Shown here: piece after piece, positions 4,989-12,819 of the stretch | How positions within the stretch are numbered: position 1 is the stretch's first letter | How the letters are laid out: the number at the start of each line of letters is the position of its first letter | Assembly: GCA_964592455.1 (NCBI GenBank) | Contig: CAZQDQ010000007.1 | Coordinates: forward strand, 1 to 18,154 | Direction of reading: 5' to 3' | Source: MFAQ01 sp964592455 | GTDB lineage: Bacteria; Patescibacteriota; Microgenomatia; UBA1400; MFAQ01 | DNA: 18,154 nucleotides | Position numbers and translations under genes: made by a program | The notes under the pieces: generated by a model | Database searches by the model: none | Told to the model about the DNA's origin: nothing | Seen by the model: the letters and a program-made list of their open reading frames with translations, nothing else

Positions 4989-7085
4989 ATGGACAAAAAT
5001 TACGATCACAAAAAATACGAAGGTGAGATTTACCAAAAATGGGAGGAATCTGGTGTCTTTACTCCCCTGGCAGGAAAAGATTTAAAAGAGAAATACAGAA
5101 CTTTTACCATTATTATGCCTCCACCAAATGCGAACGATCCACTGCACGTAGGACATGCGATGTTTGTAACAGTGGAAGACATTTTAATTCGATATCACAG
5201 AATGTTAGGTGAGGCGACTCTTTGGTTACCAGGAACTGATCATGCTGGTATAGAAACTCAGTTTGTTTTTGAGAAGAAACTCGCGAAGGAAGGTAAAAGT
5301 AGGTTTGATTATGACCGCGATACCCTTTATCAACTAATTTGGGATTATGTGCAGAAGAACTCGGATGTGGCAGTTGACCAGATGAAGAAACTGGGCGCCA
5401 GCGCAGATTGGAGCCGACAAAAGTTTACACTAGATGAAGATATTGTTGATTTGGTTTTGGAAACTTTTACTGAGTTAAATAAGCGGGGTTTAGTTTACAA
5501 AGCAGAGCGTTTGGTAAACTTTTGTACCAAGTGCGGAACGGCTTATTCTGAGCTTGAGGTGGAGTACGAAGAGAAGACTGACAAAATATACACAATTGAT
5601 TATGGAAGCGGGGTTAAAGTAGCCACAACACGTCCAGAAACCCTTCTTGGAGATGTGGCAGTGGCAGTAAACCCAAATGATAGTCGTTATGCAAAATTAG
5701 TCGGCCTAGAGATTGATTTGCCTCTTACATGTAGAAAAATTAAGGTAATTGCTGATGAAAAAGTGGAGATGGATTTTGGGACTGGGGCAGTAAAAGTAAC
5801 CCCCTCTCACGACAAAGCTGACTGGGAAATAGCAGAGAGAGCTGGTATGGACTTGGTTGAGATTTGTAGCAAACATACAGTAATTGGAGAGAACGGCAAA
5901 ATGAACCAAAACGCAGGTAAGTATGAAGGGTTGTCAGTAACAATGGCAAGAGAGGAAGTAATAAAAGATCTGGGAGAAAAACTGATTGAGGTTAAAGATA
6001 TTACACACAATGTAGGAACTTGTTATAGATGCCACAGAATAATTGAACCGATGCCAAAATCTCAGTTTTTTATAAAAGTGCGTGGCATGGCAGACAAAGT
6101 GATTGAGGCCATGGACAAGGGAGACTTTGAAGTAATTGGCTCTGGGCACGACAAAATTTTGCGCCACTGGCTAACTAACTTGCGCGACTGGAACGTAAGT
6201 AGACAGATTGTGTGGGGAATTCGGATGCCGATTTGGTACCCGCCGACAGCTTTGCAGTCAGGCGGGCAGGTCCGCGAATATTTAATTCAAAGGGAGAGTC
6301 CGGGAGAGGGATGGGTACAAGAGACGGATACATTTGATACCTGGTTTAGTTCTGGTCAGTGGCCTTTTGTGACCCTTAAAACTGCCAAGGAAGGTGACTT
6401 TGACAAGTATTACCCAACAAGCGTGATGGAGACAGCATACGATATTCTCCCCTTCTGGGTAATGAGGATGTTGATGCTTGGGATTGAGATGACTGGTAAA
6501 GTGCCTTTTAAAACCGTTTATTTGCATGGGTTAGTGCGCGACGAGAAGGGGCAGAAAATGAGTAAGAGCAAAGGCAATACTATCAATCCTCTAGAGTTGT
6601 CGGAGAAATACGGAACTGATGCACTAAGAATGGCGTTAGTGATGAGCACTGCCCCTGGGGTAGACTCGGCTACTGGTGAGAGCAAAGTAAGAGGAATGAG
6701 AAACTTTGCTAATAAGATTTGGAACAGCGCCCGCTATTCAAGCGAGCTCAAAAAATCAAGAAGCCAAAAAATCAAAAACTCAAAAGATGAAGAGTTTGAG
6801 AAAAAGATGGGAGAAGTTGTGAGTGATGTGACGAGGATGCTGAATGAAAATCGGGTTGGGTTGGCGGCGGAGAAAGTGTATAACGAATTTTGGCACTGGT
6901 TTTGTGACGAGCAAATTGAGGCAAACAAAAATGGAGAAGTTTCCAAGCAAGTGTTATTAAACGGATTAAGAACTTTCTTGATACTCCTCCACCCGTTTGT
7001 GCCTTTTGTGACGGAAGCGGTGTGGCAGGAGGTTTTTCCTGACGAAGGTTTTCTAATAGACCAAAAGTGGCCCCACTTCGCATAA
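4989..7085 (+). CDS. valS: Valyl-tRNA synthetase, short form
   Basis: 698 residues from ATG 4989. An in-frame upstream start (4917) would translate the terminator T-run and a palindromic repeat, so it is rejected. Class I synthetase charging tRNA-Val. HIGH motif is HVGH (about residues 53-56) after IIMPPPNANDPL; the GTDHAGIETQ segment follows. A zinc-knuckle pair FCTKCG leads into the CP1 editing domain (VATTRPETLLGDVAVAVNP, GTGAVKVTPSHDKADW), then CYRCHRIIEP. DTFDTWFSSGQWPF and KMSKSKGN (about 523-530) complete the active site, and the anticodon-binding domain begins near MRNFANKIWNSARY. Oddities: the peptide PPTALQSGGQ (about 418-427) replaces the usual segment after WY and is encoded by a hairpin repeat; an A-rich tract encodes KKSRSQKIKNSK; the protein stops right after WP, without the C-terminal coiled-coil arm of most ValRS. 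Confidence 0.95.
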   Translation: MDKNYDHKKYEGEIYQKWEESGVFTPLAGKDLKEKYRTFTIIMPPPNANDPLHVGHAMFVTVEDILIRYHRMLGEATLWLPGTDHAGIETQFVFEKKLAKEGKSRFDYDRDTLYQLIWDYVQKNSDVAVDQMKKLGASADWSRQKFTLDEDIVDLVLETFTELNKRGLVYKAERLVNFCTKCGTAYSELEVEYEEKTDKIYTIDYGSGVKVATTRPETLLGDVAVAVNPNDSRYAKLVGLEIDLPLTCRKIKVIADEKVEMDFGTGAVKVTPSHDKADWEIAERAGMDLVEICSKHTVIGENGKMNQNAGKYEGLSVTMAREEVIKDLGEKLIEVKDITHNVGTCYRCHRIIEPMPKSQFFIKVRGMADKVIEAMDKGDFEVIGSGHDKILRHWLTNLRDWNVSRQIVWGIRMPIWYPPTALQSGGQVREYLIQRESPGEGWVQETDTFDTWFSSGQWPFVTLKTAKEGDFDKYYPTSVMETAYDILPFWVMRMLMLGIEMTGKVPFKTVYLHGLVRDEKGQKMSKSKGNTINPLELSEKYGTDALRMALVMSTAPGVDSATGESKVRGMRNFANKIWNSARYSSELKKSRSQKIKNSKDEEFEKKMGEVVSDVTRMLNENRVGLAAEKVYNEFWHWFCDEQIEANKNGEVSKQVLLNGLRTFLILLHPFVPFVTEAVWQEVFPDEGFLIDQKWPHFA
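6239..6266 (+). repeat. CCCGCC/GGCGGG hairpin repeat inside valS
   Basis: CCCGCC (6239-6244) with GAC (6245-6247) pairs with GTC (6257-6259) and GGCGGG (6261-6266), a 9-bp stem with one bulged A. The sequence is markedly GC-rich against the gene. It encodes PPTALQSGG just after the conserved WGIRMPIWY, in frame. A related GCCCCGCC...GGGC core occurs in the repeat at the end of rnpA. Confidence 0.65.
6747..6788 (+). repeat. AAAATCAA-type A-rich tract inside valS
   Basis: Near-repeated units AAAAAATCAAGAAGCC and AAAAAATCAAAAACTC encode a Lys/Ser/Gln-rich linker between the start of the anticodon-binding domain and the next helix. It could be a degenerate tandem repeat or simply an A-rich linker. 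Confidence 0.4.
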
Positions 7086-7107
7086 AGCTTCGCAGGCCAG
7101 GCAAAAA

Positions 7108-7152
7108 CCCCTCAGTCCTAACGGACAGCTCCCCTTGACAAGGGAGCCTTTT
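7108..7152 (+). terminator. Two-hairpin repeat acting as terminator between valS and rplY
   Basis: GTCC (7115-7118) pairs with GGAC (7123-7126). GCTCCCCTT (7128-7136) then pairs with AAGGGAGC (7140-7147) with one bulge, followed by TTTT (7149-7152). It lies between the convergent valS and rplY stops, so termination of valS is plausible; no T-run is present for the minus direction. Its CCCTCAG...CAGCTCCCCTT wording resembles a repeat that I recall from many bacterial genomes, which makes it likely to be a dispersed element. Confidence 0.6.
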
Positions 7153-7158
7153 GAAGAA

Positions 7159-7824
7159 TTATTCGGCTTTGGGAGTTTCTTCGGACTTAGGTTCTTCTTC
7201 TGATTTGTTTTCTTCGCCAATAACTTCAGTTTCGGCAACTTCAGTAACTAATGGTTCTTCCTCTTTTTGAGGTTCAGAGAGTGAAACAATGATACTGTCA
7301 ACATCTGTTTTTATTTCAACATCTGAAGAGGTTTTTAGATCGGAGACCTTTAAGTTGTCACCTATTTCTTTTAGAAGACTGGCATCTACTTCAAACTTTT
7401 CCGGAATGTCTGTTGGTAAACACTCAACTTCAATTTCGTGAAGGTTTTGGCTTAGAATAGCTTGTCCAGAATGAATGAGTTCTGGCTCGCCGCTTATTTC
7501 AAGCGGTACAAAGGCGGTAACTTTTTCTTTTAAATTGACCTGGTGAAAATCTACAGTCAAAACATCGTTTTTTATGGGACTGAAATCAATAGACTTAATC
7601 AAGGTTGGTCTTTCTTTGGTTTCACCATCAACCTTTAGCCATATCAGGCTTGTTTCCCCTGCCTGCTTGAAAACCTTAAGGAAATCAACAGTATTAACAG
7701 TTATTGGAAGGCTGTCTACAGACTTACCAAAAACAACAGATGGAGTTTGCCCATTTTTTCTAAGTTTTTTTACTTTACTTCCAAGGATTTCCCTTTTTTG
7801 AGCTTTCAATACATATTTAGTCAT
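7159..7824 (-). CDS. rplY: Large ribosomal subunit protein bL25 (CTC/long form)
   Basis: 221 residues. Binds 5S rRNA at the central protuberance. Residues 1-95 form the L25 beta-barrel (YVLKAQKREILGSKVKKLRK, TPSVVFGKS, SIDFSPIKNDVLTVDFHQV, with the usual D-F/H-Q end). Residues 96-180 match the CTC-type second domain (VPLEISGEPELIHSGQAILS, VECLPTDIPEKFEVDASLL). About 40 C-terminal residues are an acidic tail of Glu, Lys, Pro and Ser, common in long L25 forms. The gene is 37 nt downstream of the DUF4012 gene on the same strand but has its own -10-like TATGAT 6 nt before ATG 7824. It converges with valS. Confidence 0.93.
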   Translation of the reverse strand: MTKYVLKAQKREILGSKVKKLRKNGQTPSVVFGKSVDSLPITVNTVDFLKVFKQAGETSLIWLKVDGETKERPTLIKSIDFSPIKNDVLTVDFHQVNLKEKVTAFVPLEISGEPELIHSGQAILSQNLHEIEVECLPTDIPEKFEVDASLLKEIGDNLKVSDLKTSSDVEIKTDVDSIIVSLSEPQKEEEPLVTEVAETEVIGEENKSEEEPKSEETPKAE

Positions 7825-7830
7825 GCTGGT

Positions 7831-7836
7831 ATCATA
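7831..7836 (-). promoter_or_regulatory. -10-like hexamer before rplY
   Basis: On the minus strand TATGAT ends 6 nt before the rplY ATG, with no Shine-Dalgarno, as expected for a leaderless start inside the DUF4012-rplY spacer. Confidence 0.4.
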
Positions 7837-7861
7837 GCTTATATAGATGCTTTTTTCAAAT

Positions 7862-10534
7862 TCACCTACCTACAAGATTGTAGCCAAAATGATCTTTATC
7901 TTTTAAATTAACTACTATTTTGTTTGGAAAACTTTCTACTTTGCTAGTAATTGCCGAGACTCTCGATGAGTCAGGTATATTGAATTCTAGTGCCTGTTTT
8001 TTATATTCAAGACCTACTTGAGGGATAATGTTATAAGAGTAAGCTATAGGAAGAACCGTTCTTTCTTGAAGTTGATTAGAATATTTAATAGATAAAACGT
8101 ATTCTTTATTAAGGGGAGTAGATATTGTAAATTGGAACCTAATAAGGTCCTTTTCTGTTTGAGTAATAACTTCTTTCAAATCAATACTTTCGTTGTTTAA
8201 TTCAATACTATTAAGAACTGAGCCTTTGGAAACGTAAAGTTGTACAACCTCAGTTAAATTTCGATTTATTAGTGGAGTAGATTTTTGATATTTACTTTTT
8301 AGGACAATTTCATGGTCAACGGTCAGAACTTGAGGAGTACTGACAATGTTTACCTCTCTGTCTAAATATCCGTTTAAGGGAATATTCGAAAAGTTAGAAA
8401 GATTTAAATGGATGGTCTGAGGTATACATTTTCTGGATGTTGATATTGCAGGTAAACACTCTTTTTGATTCATAACTTTGGCAAGGTTTAGGTTTTGCAT
8501 TTGAGACTGTAGTTTCGGGTCTGATGACCAAAGATTAAAATTATTTTTATTGTCTGCAATGACTTGAATAAGATCTACAAGAGGAATTTCATGGTTTAGG
8601 ATTTTGTTTAAAACATTATCGGTGAGAGTCTTAACTTGATTTGCTAGATTTCCAGCTTGGGTGTCGGCAATGAATTGTTCATAAGTTATATCTGAATTTA
8701 AAAGAGGTTTTATATTTTTACTACTTAAAAATGTTTCCAAAACCTTTAAATTCAAACCTATTATAAAATCTGCTTTTGTTTTTAGTTTGTTTTCAAGATA
8801 CCAGTTGATGTTTGTTGATGTTTGACTAAAATCTGGATTATAGTTCATATCCTTTAATTTCCAAAGGCTATCCCCTGTTAATTTCTCAATCAAAGGAGGA
8901 GAGTTGATTATTAGATCAGACAAAGCATCTATTTCTTGAGGAACAAAGGATTTTATGAAGATAACTTTTCCTTTTTCTATACTTAATTGATAAACAAGTT
9001 CTATTACCCCACCAGTTGGTCTTAACTGGTTGTAATTTTGAACTAAGATATAGATATTGGTATTTTTTTCAGAGCCAAGTAGAGGTGCTGCAACATCGAT
9101 AATTTTATTGAGTTCCCAAATATTTTCTTTAATTTTTTTTAGATTTTCAAATTCAGAGTTTTTTTGTATGGTTTCAAGAACTGGTTTTGGTAAATCTAAG
9201 GCGGTCAGAAGAATTTCTATTTGATTAAGTGATTCGTATACCTGTTGAAGGTTTGATTTTACTGCTAAAAAAGTAGTATTGTAATCCATGTTGTGAGGTG
9301 AGTTTAAAGAGTTGTAGATTTTTTCTAGAAGGACATAGGATTGGACTAAACCATCAAAAGTCGACAAGGAAAAATCTAAAAAACTTACAATATTGTGACT
9401 TTTTAAGTCCACATTTTTGGCAAGAAGGTTAAGAACAGGAGAAATGACCTGCAAATTTGTATTAACTACAGCCATTGATATTCTGGCCTTTTGATAGTTA
9501 GAAGCGGTTTTTTGTAAATCCCCTTTTTTGAGATAAAAAGAGGATGATTCAATTGATTTTAGGGCATAATATGATCCGCCGATAAACAACATGGAAGAAA
9601 CACTAAATATAAAGGTAACTATTAAGATTATTTTTAAAACAAAAAGCTCTATTTTTTTTAAAGCCCAGATGTGCAAATCACCTTTTTCTTCTAACTTTTT
9701 TTTAAAGTTTTTTTTCTTAAGAACTGCTAAGATTGATCCCAGAAGAGTATTTTTTGTTTTAATTGTTTTTTCTAACTCGACGTCAACACTTTGATTGTTA
9801 AAATACTTTTTTAAATTATCAAAGAAGAGATCTTCAATTTTTATATTTATTTCTGCTTGTGTTTCAAATACTTTTTGGTAAGGTACAACTGTTGTATAAC
9901 TTTCACTGGACAGATTTATATCTATTTCACTGCTATTTTTTTCCTGATAAAGCCTGTTTAAATAATAAGCTAGATCAGAGTCTTTAATGGGTATCCCTGC
10001 TAAATGATAGTTTTTGAATTGAGTACTGTTTAGAAAAAAAAGTTTCTCGTAGACAGCCAAGCATTGATTTAAAGAAATTGGATAGAAGGTTTTATCATTT
10101 TTTTTGCTAATATTTATATTTTTTTCAGACAAAATTTTTGAGATGTATGAGTCAAATGAAGTAGCGGCATAATTCGAATTTAAGGTATATAAATCATAAA
10201 TAGTTAAGGTTCGAAGATTTATATTTTTTTCGTAAAGCGAGTTTAGTATGCCTAGATATTTTTCTAGAAGAGGAGTTTGACTACTTGTAGAAAGAGATAG
10301 ACAGACTAATATTTTTGTCTCTTTATCGGCGGCGGATGACAATAGAGGATAAAGATTTGAGGTTAGATAGGAAAGATCAGAATCTAAGTCTAGGTGAATA
10401 AGTAGGTAATGTTTTGAGCTAAGTTTAGAATATTTTTTAAATTCAATAGTTTCAGTTTGACACGAAAAATAGATGTCCTCTAAGAGGCTATTGTTAGTCC
10501 ACAAGTATATTGATGTCTTTTTTTGATTAAACAT
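7862..10534 (-). CDS. Large DUF4012 membrane protein
   Basis: 890 residues. Residues 1-140 alternate hydrophobic strands and helices (HYLLIHLDLDSDLSYLTSNL, ETKILVCLSLS, NINLRTLTIYDLY). This resembles a degenerate Rossmann/SDR-type domain without an obvious GxxGxxG motif; that is a tentative reading. A Lys-rich stretch (about 260-285) precedes a single transmembrane helix (about 296-318, VLKIILIVTFIFSVSSMLFI). A helical region follows, then the DUF4012 domain from about residue 485: NIYILVQNYNQLRPTGGVIE (the N-x-x-L-R-P-T-G-G signature), then LKDMNYNPDFSQTSTNINWY and DFIIGLNLKVLETFL. The C-terminal 200 residues are beta-rich and probably outside the membrane. DUF4012 has no established function; an envelope role is inferred. 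It heads a unit with rplY. The -10-like TATACT lies 8 nt before the ATG. Confidence 0.82.
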   Translation of the reverse strand: MFNQKKTSIYLWTNNSLLEDIYFSCQTETIEFKKYSKLSSKHYLLIHLDLDSDLSYLTSNLYPLLSSAADKETKILVCLSLSTSSQTPLLEKYLGILNSLYEKNINLRTLTIYDLYTLNSNYAATSFDSYISKILSEKNINISKKNDKTFYPISLNQCLAVYEKLFFLNSTQFKNYHLAGIPIKDSDLAYYLNRLYQEKNSSEIDINLSSESYTTVVPYQKVFETQAEINIKIEDLFFDNLKKYFNNQSVDVELEKTIKTKNTLLGSILAVLKKKNFKKKLEEKGDLHIWALKKIELFVLKIILIVTFIFSVSSMLFIGGSYYALKSIESSSFYLKKGDLQKTASNYQKARISMAVVNTNLQVISPVLNLLAKNVDLKSHNIVSFLDFSLSTFDGLVQSYVLLEKIYNSLNSPHNMDYNTTFLAVKSNLQQVYESLNQIEILLTALDLPKPVLETIQKNSEFENLKKIKENIWELNKIIDVAAPLLGSEKNTNIYILVQNYNQLRPTGGVIELVYQLSIEKGKVIFIKSFVPQEIDALSDLIINSPPLIEKLTGDSLWKLKDMNYNPDFSQTSTNINWYLENKLKTKADFIIGLNLKVLETFLSSKNIKPLLNSDITYEQFIADTQAGNLANQVKTLTDNVLNKILNHEIPLVDLIQVIADNKNNFNLWSSDPKLQSQMQNLNLAKVMNQKECLPAISTSRKCIPQTIHLNLSNFSNIPLNGYLDREVNIVSTPQVLTVDHEIVLKSKYQKSTPLINRNLTEVVQLYVSKGSVLNSIELNNESIDLKEVITQTEKDLIRFQFTISTPLNKEYVLSIKYSNQLQERTVLPIAYSYNIIPQVGLEYKKQALEFNIPDSSRVSAITSKVESFPNKIVVNLKDKDHFGYNLVGR

Positions 10535-10542
10535 CTCTATTT

Positions 10543-10548
10543 AGTATA
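10543..10548 (-). promoter_or_regulatory. -10-like hexamer before the DUF4012 gene
   Basis: TATACT on the minus strand, 8 nt before ATG 10534, with no Shine-Dalgarno between them. Confidence 0.4.
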
Positions 10549-10699
10549 AAGGAAATAATTTATAACTTTTTTGATTGTTCGTTATTACAATATTTATTTA
10601 CATTTTTTAACTTAGGTATGTGTTTTTTTAGGCTCAAGAAAGAATAAACTTTGTTATAACCCTTCACACATGAAAACTTAAGTTCAATTCTAAATATAC

Positions 10700-10708
10700 T
10701 TATCCACA
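10700..10708 (+). promoter_or_regulatory. Isolated consensus DnaA box
   Basis: TTATCCACA matches the DnaA consensus at all nine positions. It lies in the 229-bp spacer between rnhA and the DUF4012 gene, about 5 kb from oriC. Apart from this box, a TCAGAT-type repeat and the DUF4012 -10 element, that spacer is AT-rich with no gene that I can see. The box could titrate DnaA, or be chance. Confidence 0.5.
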
Positions 10709-10715
10709 TATTTAG

Positions 10716-10746
10716 GATCTCAGTTGACAGATCTCAGATGTCAGAT
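10716..10746 (+). repeat. TCAGAT-type dispersed repeat, copy 3
   Basis: GATCTCAGTTGACAGATCTC followed by AGATGTCAGAT. Same units and order as the copy inside tsaD (4376-4408), here just after the rnhA stop. Confidence 0.75.
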
Positions 10747-10763
10747 GTGGGGATAACGGGAGT

Positions 10764-11198
10764 TTAGTTTTGGGAGTCGAGACAAAAATTTACGAGGTAG
10801 TCAGCTTCTTTGTTTTTTTCACGAAGAACGTGGTTGAAAGTTATTTGTTCAGTTTGAGAGTTACTTTTAAGATTAGAGAGAAGATTTTTCACCTGTAAAT
10901 TTAGCTGTTGAAGATGAGGTTGTTTTATTTTGTACTGTCCATTAATTTGTTTAACAATTAGTTCCGAATCTAATATAAAGTTAATTTGATAAGATCGAAT
11001 ATTTTTAGCAAGAAGATATTCCAGAGCTTTGATTACGGCAGTGTATTCTGCGACATTGTTTGTTGTTGTACCAATGTATTCGGAAAACTCTGCGACCTTT
11101 TCTTCTTTGGAACTTATGTAGACTCCAATGGCAGAGGGGCCAGGATTTCCTCTGGATCCACCATCAGTGTTAATAGTAATGTTTTCGTAGATATTCAT
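10764..11198 (-). CDS. Ribonuclease HI-family protein
   Basis: 144 residues. Cleaves the RNA strand of RNA-DNA hybrids. The acidic active site is visible in order: DGGSRGNPGPSAIG (first Asp), NNVAEYTAVIKALE (Glu), ILDSELIVKQINGQYKI (Asp) and EKNKEADYLVN (last Asp). It lacks the basic handle region of E. coli RNase HI and resembles the short stand-alone RNH/reverse-transcriptase-like family. It is the last gene of the minus-strand run; its ATG overlaps the stop of the ligase-like gene by 4 nt. Removal of primers and R-loops is the expected role, and its place in the origin operon is notable. It could be called rnhA, but the symbol is left open because E. coli-type features are missing. Confidence 0.9.
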   Translation of the reverse strand: MNIYENITINTDGGSRGNPGPSAIGVYISSKEEKVAEFSEYIGTTTNNVAEYTAVIKALEYLLAKNIRSYQINFILDSELIVKQINGQYKIKQPHLQQLNLQVKNLLSNLKSNSQTEQITFNHVLREKNKEADYLVNFCLDSQN

Positions 11199-12343
11199 GT
11201 TTCATATTCTAAGGGAAAGCTAGCAAGAAGGATAGTAAGAAGGATCTTATTTTGGATTAGTGTAAGCCAGTAGTGGTCGAACATCCCCGTTAGAAGAACC
11301 GCTGCCAAAATAAGTGATTGACGTCCACTAATTGTTATTTGTTTAGAGAGGCAGTACAGAAAAAGTAGACCAACCAGACCAATTTCCGAAACTAGCAGAA
11401 AATAGATGTTGTGGACAGGTTGAAGATTTTCGTAGATTATTTGTGATCCTTGCAGCTGATCTCCTAGTCCAGTTATATACGCACCTAGCCCTGTGCCGAA
11501 GAGAAGGTGTTTACTAATAAGTTTTAGAGATGAACTTATTCCAATCAACCTGGAATTAATTGTGTAGCCAAAGCCGGAACCTAGAGGTGAAAAAATAACT
11601 AAAACAAAACTAATTAGGGTACAAGCGAGAATGACTTTTTTAATAGGAAGTTTTTTGGATAAGTAAAGACTAAGGAAGATGATGGCATTCTTTGATCCGG
11701 ACAACAAAATTGAGAAAAGACTTATTATTTTTGGTAGTTTAGGGCTTTTTAGGAATTTAAGCGCGACTAAGGATAGAAGCATGTAACCCCCCAGCGAGTT
11801 GGCGTGAGAGAAAGTGCTTGGCACACGGATAAACTCTCTCCCTAAAATTTGGTACTTGGGGATAGATGAGGTGGTTTGGGTAAAATTTCTTTCACCCACC
11901 CAGTAAAGAACTCCGCCTAAAGAATTTTGATTTACAAATTGTGCCACTTGTATAAGGAACACTACCAGTAAAGTGAAGTAGAAGTATTTTAAGTTTCTTG
12001 CAAGTAGATTTCGATTGCTTTTTATGTATAAGAAAAATAAGTAGTAGATAAGAATCTCTGTCCACTTAAGAGCTGTGAGGTACAAGTTAAGAGAGGTGAG
12101 AGAATTGACGACAAACAAAGTAAATAGAATTTTTGTAAAGGATATATGTTCCTTTACTAGTTGCGTGACTTTCTTCAAGTTTAACAAGAGCAGAGAAATA
12201 ATTAGCAAGTGTGATAAGTAAACAGTAGGGGAGAGATAATCTATTTTTAACCCTAGAACACGAGAGAACTCTGGCCAAAAATGTAAGCCTAGTTGTGTAG
12301 GTAGTGCCAGCACAACGAGTTTAAAGAGAATATCACTTGCCAC
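11195..12343 (-). CDS. O-antigen ligase/Wzy-like polytopic membrane protein
   Basis: 382 residues with a GTG start at 12343 (MASDILFKL). About ten hydrophobic segments run through the chain. The O-antigen ligase/polymerase (Wzy_C-type) pattern is seen in STFSHANSLGGYMLLSLVAL, ILLSGSKNAIIFLSLYL, HLLFGTGLGAY, then QPVHNIYFLLVSEIGLVGLL, a family hallmark with the H-N pair in the large loop, and FDHYWLTLIQNKILL. Such enzymes join or polymerise lipid-linked glycans outside the membrane. No glycan cluster is adjacent; the gene is 18 nt after jag and overlaps the RNase H start. The actual substrate is unknown, and a glycoprotein-linking variant cannot be excluded. It may also have its own promoter (TAGAAT 6 nt before GTG). 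Confidence 0.85.
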   Translation of the reverse strand: MASDILFKLVVLALPTQLGLHFWPEFSRVLGLKIDYLSPTVYLSHLLIISLLLLNLKKVTQLVKEHISFTKILFTLFVVNSLTSLNLYLTALKWTEILIYYLFFLYIKSNRNLLARNLKYFYFTLLVVFLIQVAQFVNQNSLGGVLYWVGERNFTQTTSSIPKYQILGREFIRVPSTFSHANSLGGYMLLSLVALKFLKSPKLPKIISLFSILLSGSKNAIIFLSLYLSKKLPIKKVILACTLISFVLVIFSPLGSGFGYTINSRLIGISSSLKLISKHLLFGTGLGAYITGLGDQLQGSQIIYENLQPVHNIYFLLVSEIGLVGLLFLYCLSKQITISGRQSLILAAVLLTGMFDHYWLTLIQNKILLTILLASFPLEYET

Positions 12344-12349
12344 AGATAT

Positions 12350-12355
12350 ATTCTA
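12350..12355 (-). promoter_or_regulatory. -10-like hexamer before the ligase-like gene
   Basis: TAGAAT on the minus strand ends 6 nt before the GTG start at 12343. It suggests an internal, leaderless promoter within the run and supports the GTG start. Confidence 0.35.
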
Positions 12356-12361
12356 GTACCC

Positions 12362-12814
12362 TTAAACAGGGATTACGACCATTTGCCTTAGTGGGGGGAC
12401 GCCGCGAGACTCAGTTTTTATGTCTTTCCGTTCAGAAAGATACATATGAATAATTCGGCGTTCGAAAGAACTAAGATTAGGAAGAATAATTTCTTTTTTA
12501 AGAGAGACTGCTTTTTCTACTGCTGAATCAGCTATTTCTTTTAAAGCTTCTTCCCTTCTTTCTTGATAGTCGTTGACGTTTAAGTGAATTTTTGGCCAGA
12601 CACCAAATCTTTGAAAAAGAATTAGTGAAAAAACCATCCTTAGAGAAGACAAGGATTCACCATGTCTACCAACAAAAACGCCCGCAGATTCACCTGGTAA
12701 ATTCAGGGTAATATTGACATTTTCTTCCGCTGTATCTATTTTATACTGACTCTCATCTAAGTTCAGCTGAGAAAGAATATTACTAATAATTTCGGCAACT
12801 TTTTGTTTATCCAT
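12362..12814 (-). CDS. jag: Jag/KhpB-type RNA-binding protein (KH-R3H)
   Basis: 150 residues. KH domain with the GxxG loop as FVGRHGESLSSLR (about residues 47-59), followed by an R3H domain with SFERRIIHMYLSERKDIKTE and the basic-to-hydrophobic end GVPPLRQMVVIP. The N-terminal Jag_N domain of Firmicutes proteins is absent, so this is the short form. Jag/KhpB binds RNA, and in Firmicutes it affects cell division and elongation; its partner KhpA is not in the window. It sits 5 nt after yidC, the conserved arrangement near oriC. Confidence in family is high. Confidence 0.93.
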   Translation of the reverse strand: MDKQKVAEIISNILSQLNLDESQYKIDTAEENVNITLNLPGESAGVFVGRHGESLSSLRMVFSLILFQRFGVWPKIHLNVNDYQERREEALKEIADSAVEKAVSLKKEIILPNLSSFERRIIHMYLSERKDIKTESRGVPPLRQMVVIPV

Positions 12815-12819
12815 TTTTT

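Noticed and set aside
10746..10756. TGTGGGGATAA as a reverse DnaA box
   Set aside because: It has two extra bases against TGTGGATAA and so does not fit the nine-base site.
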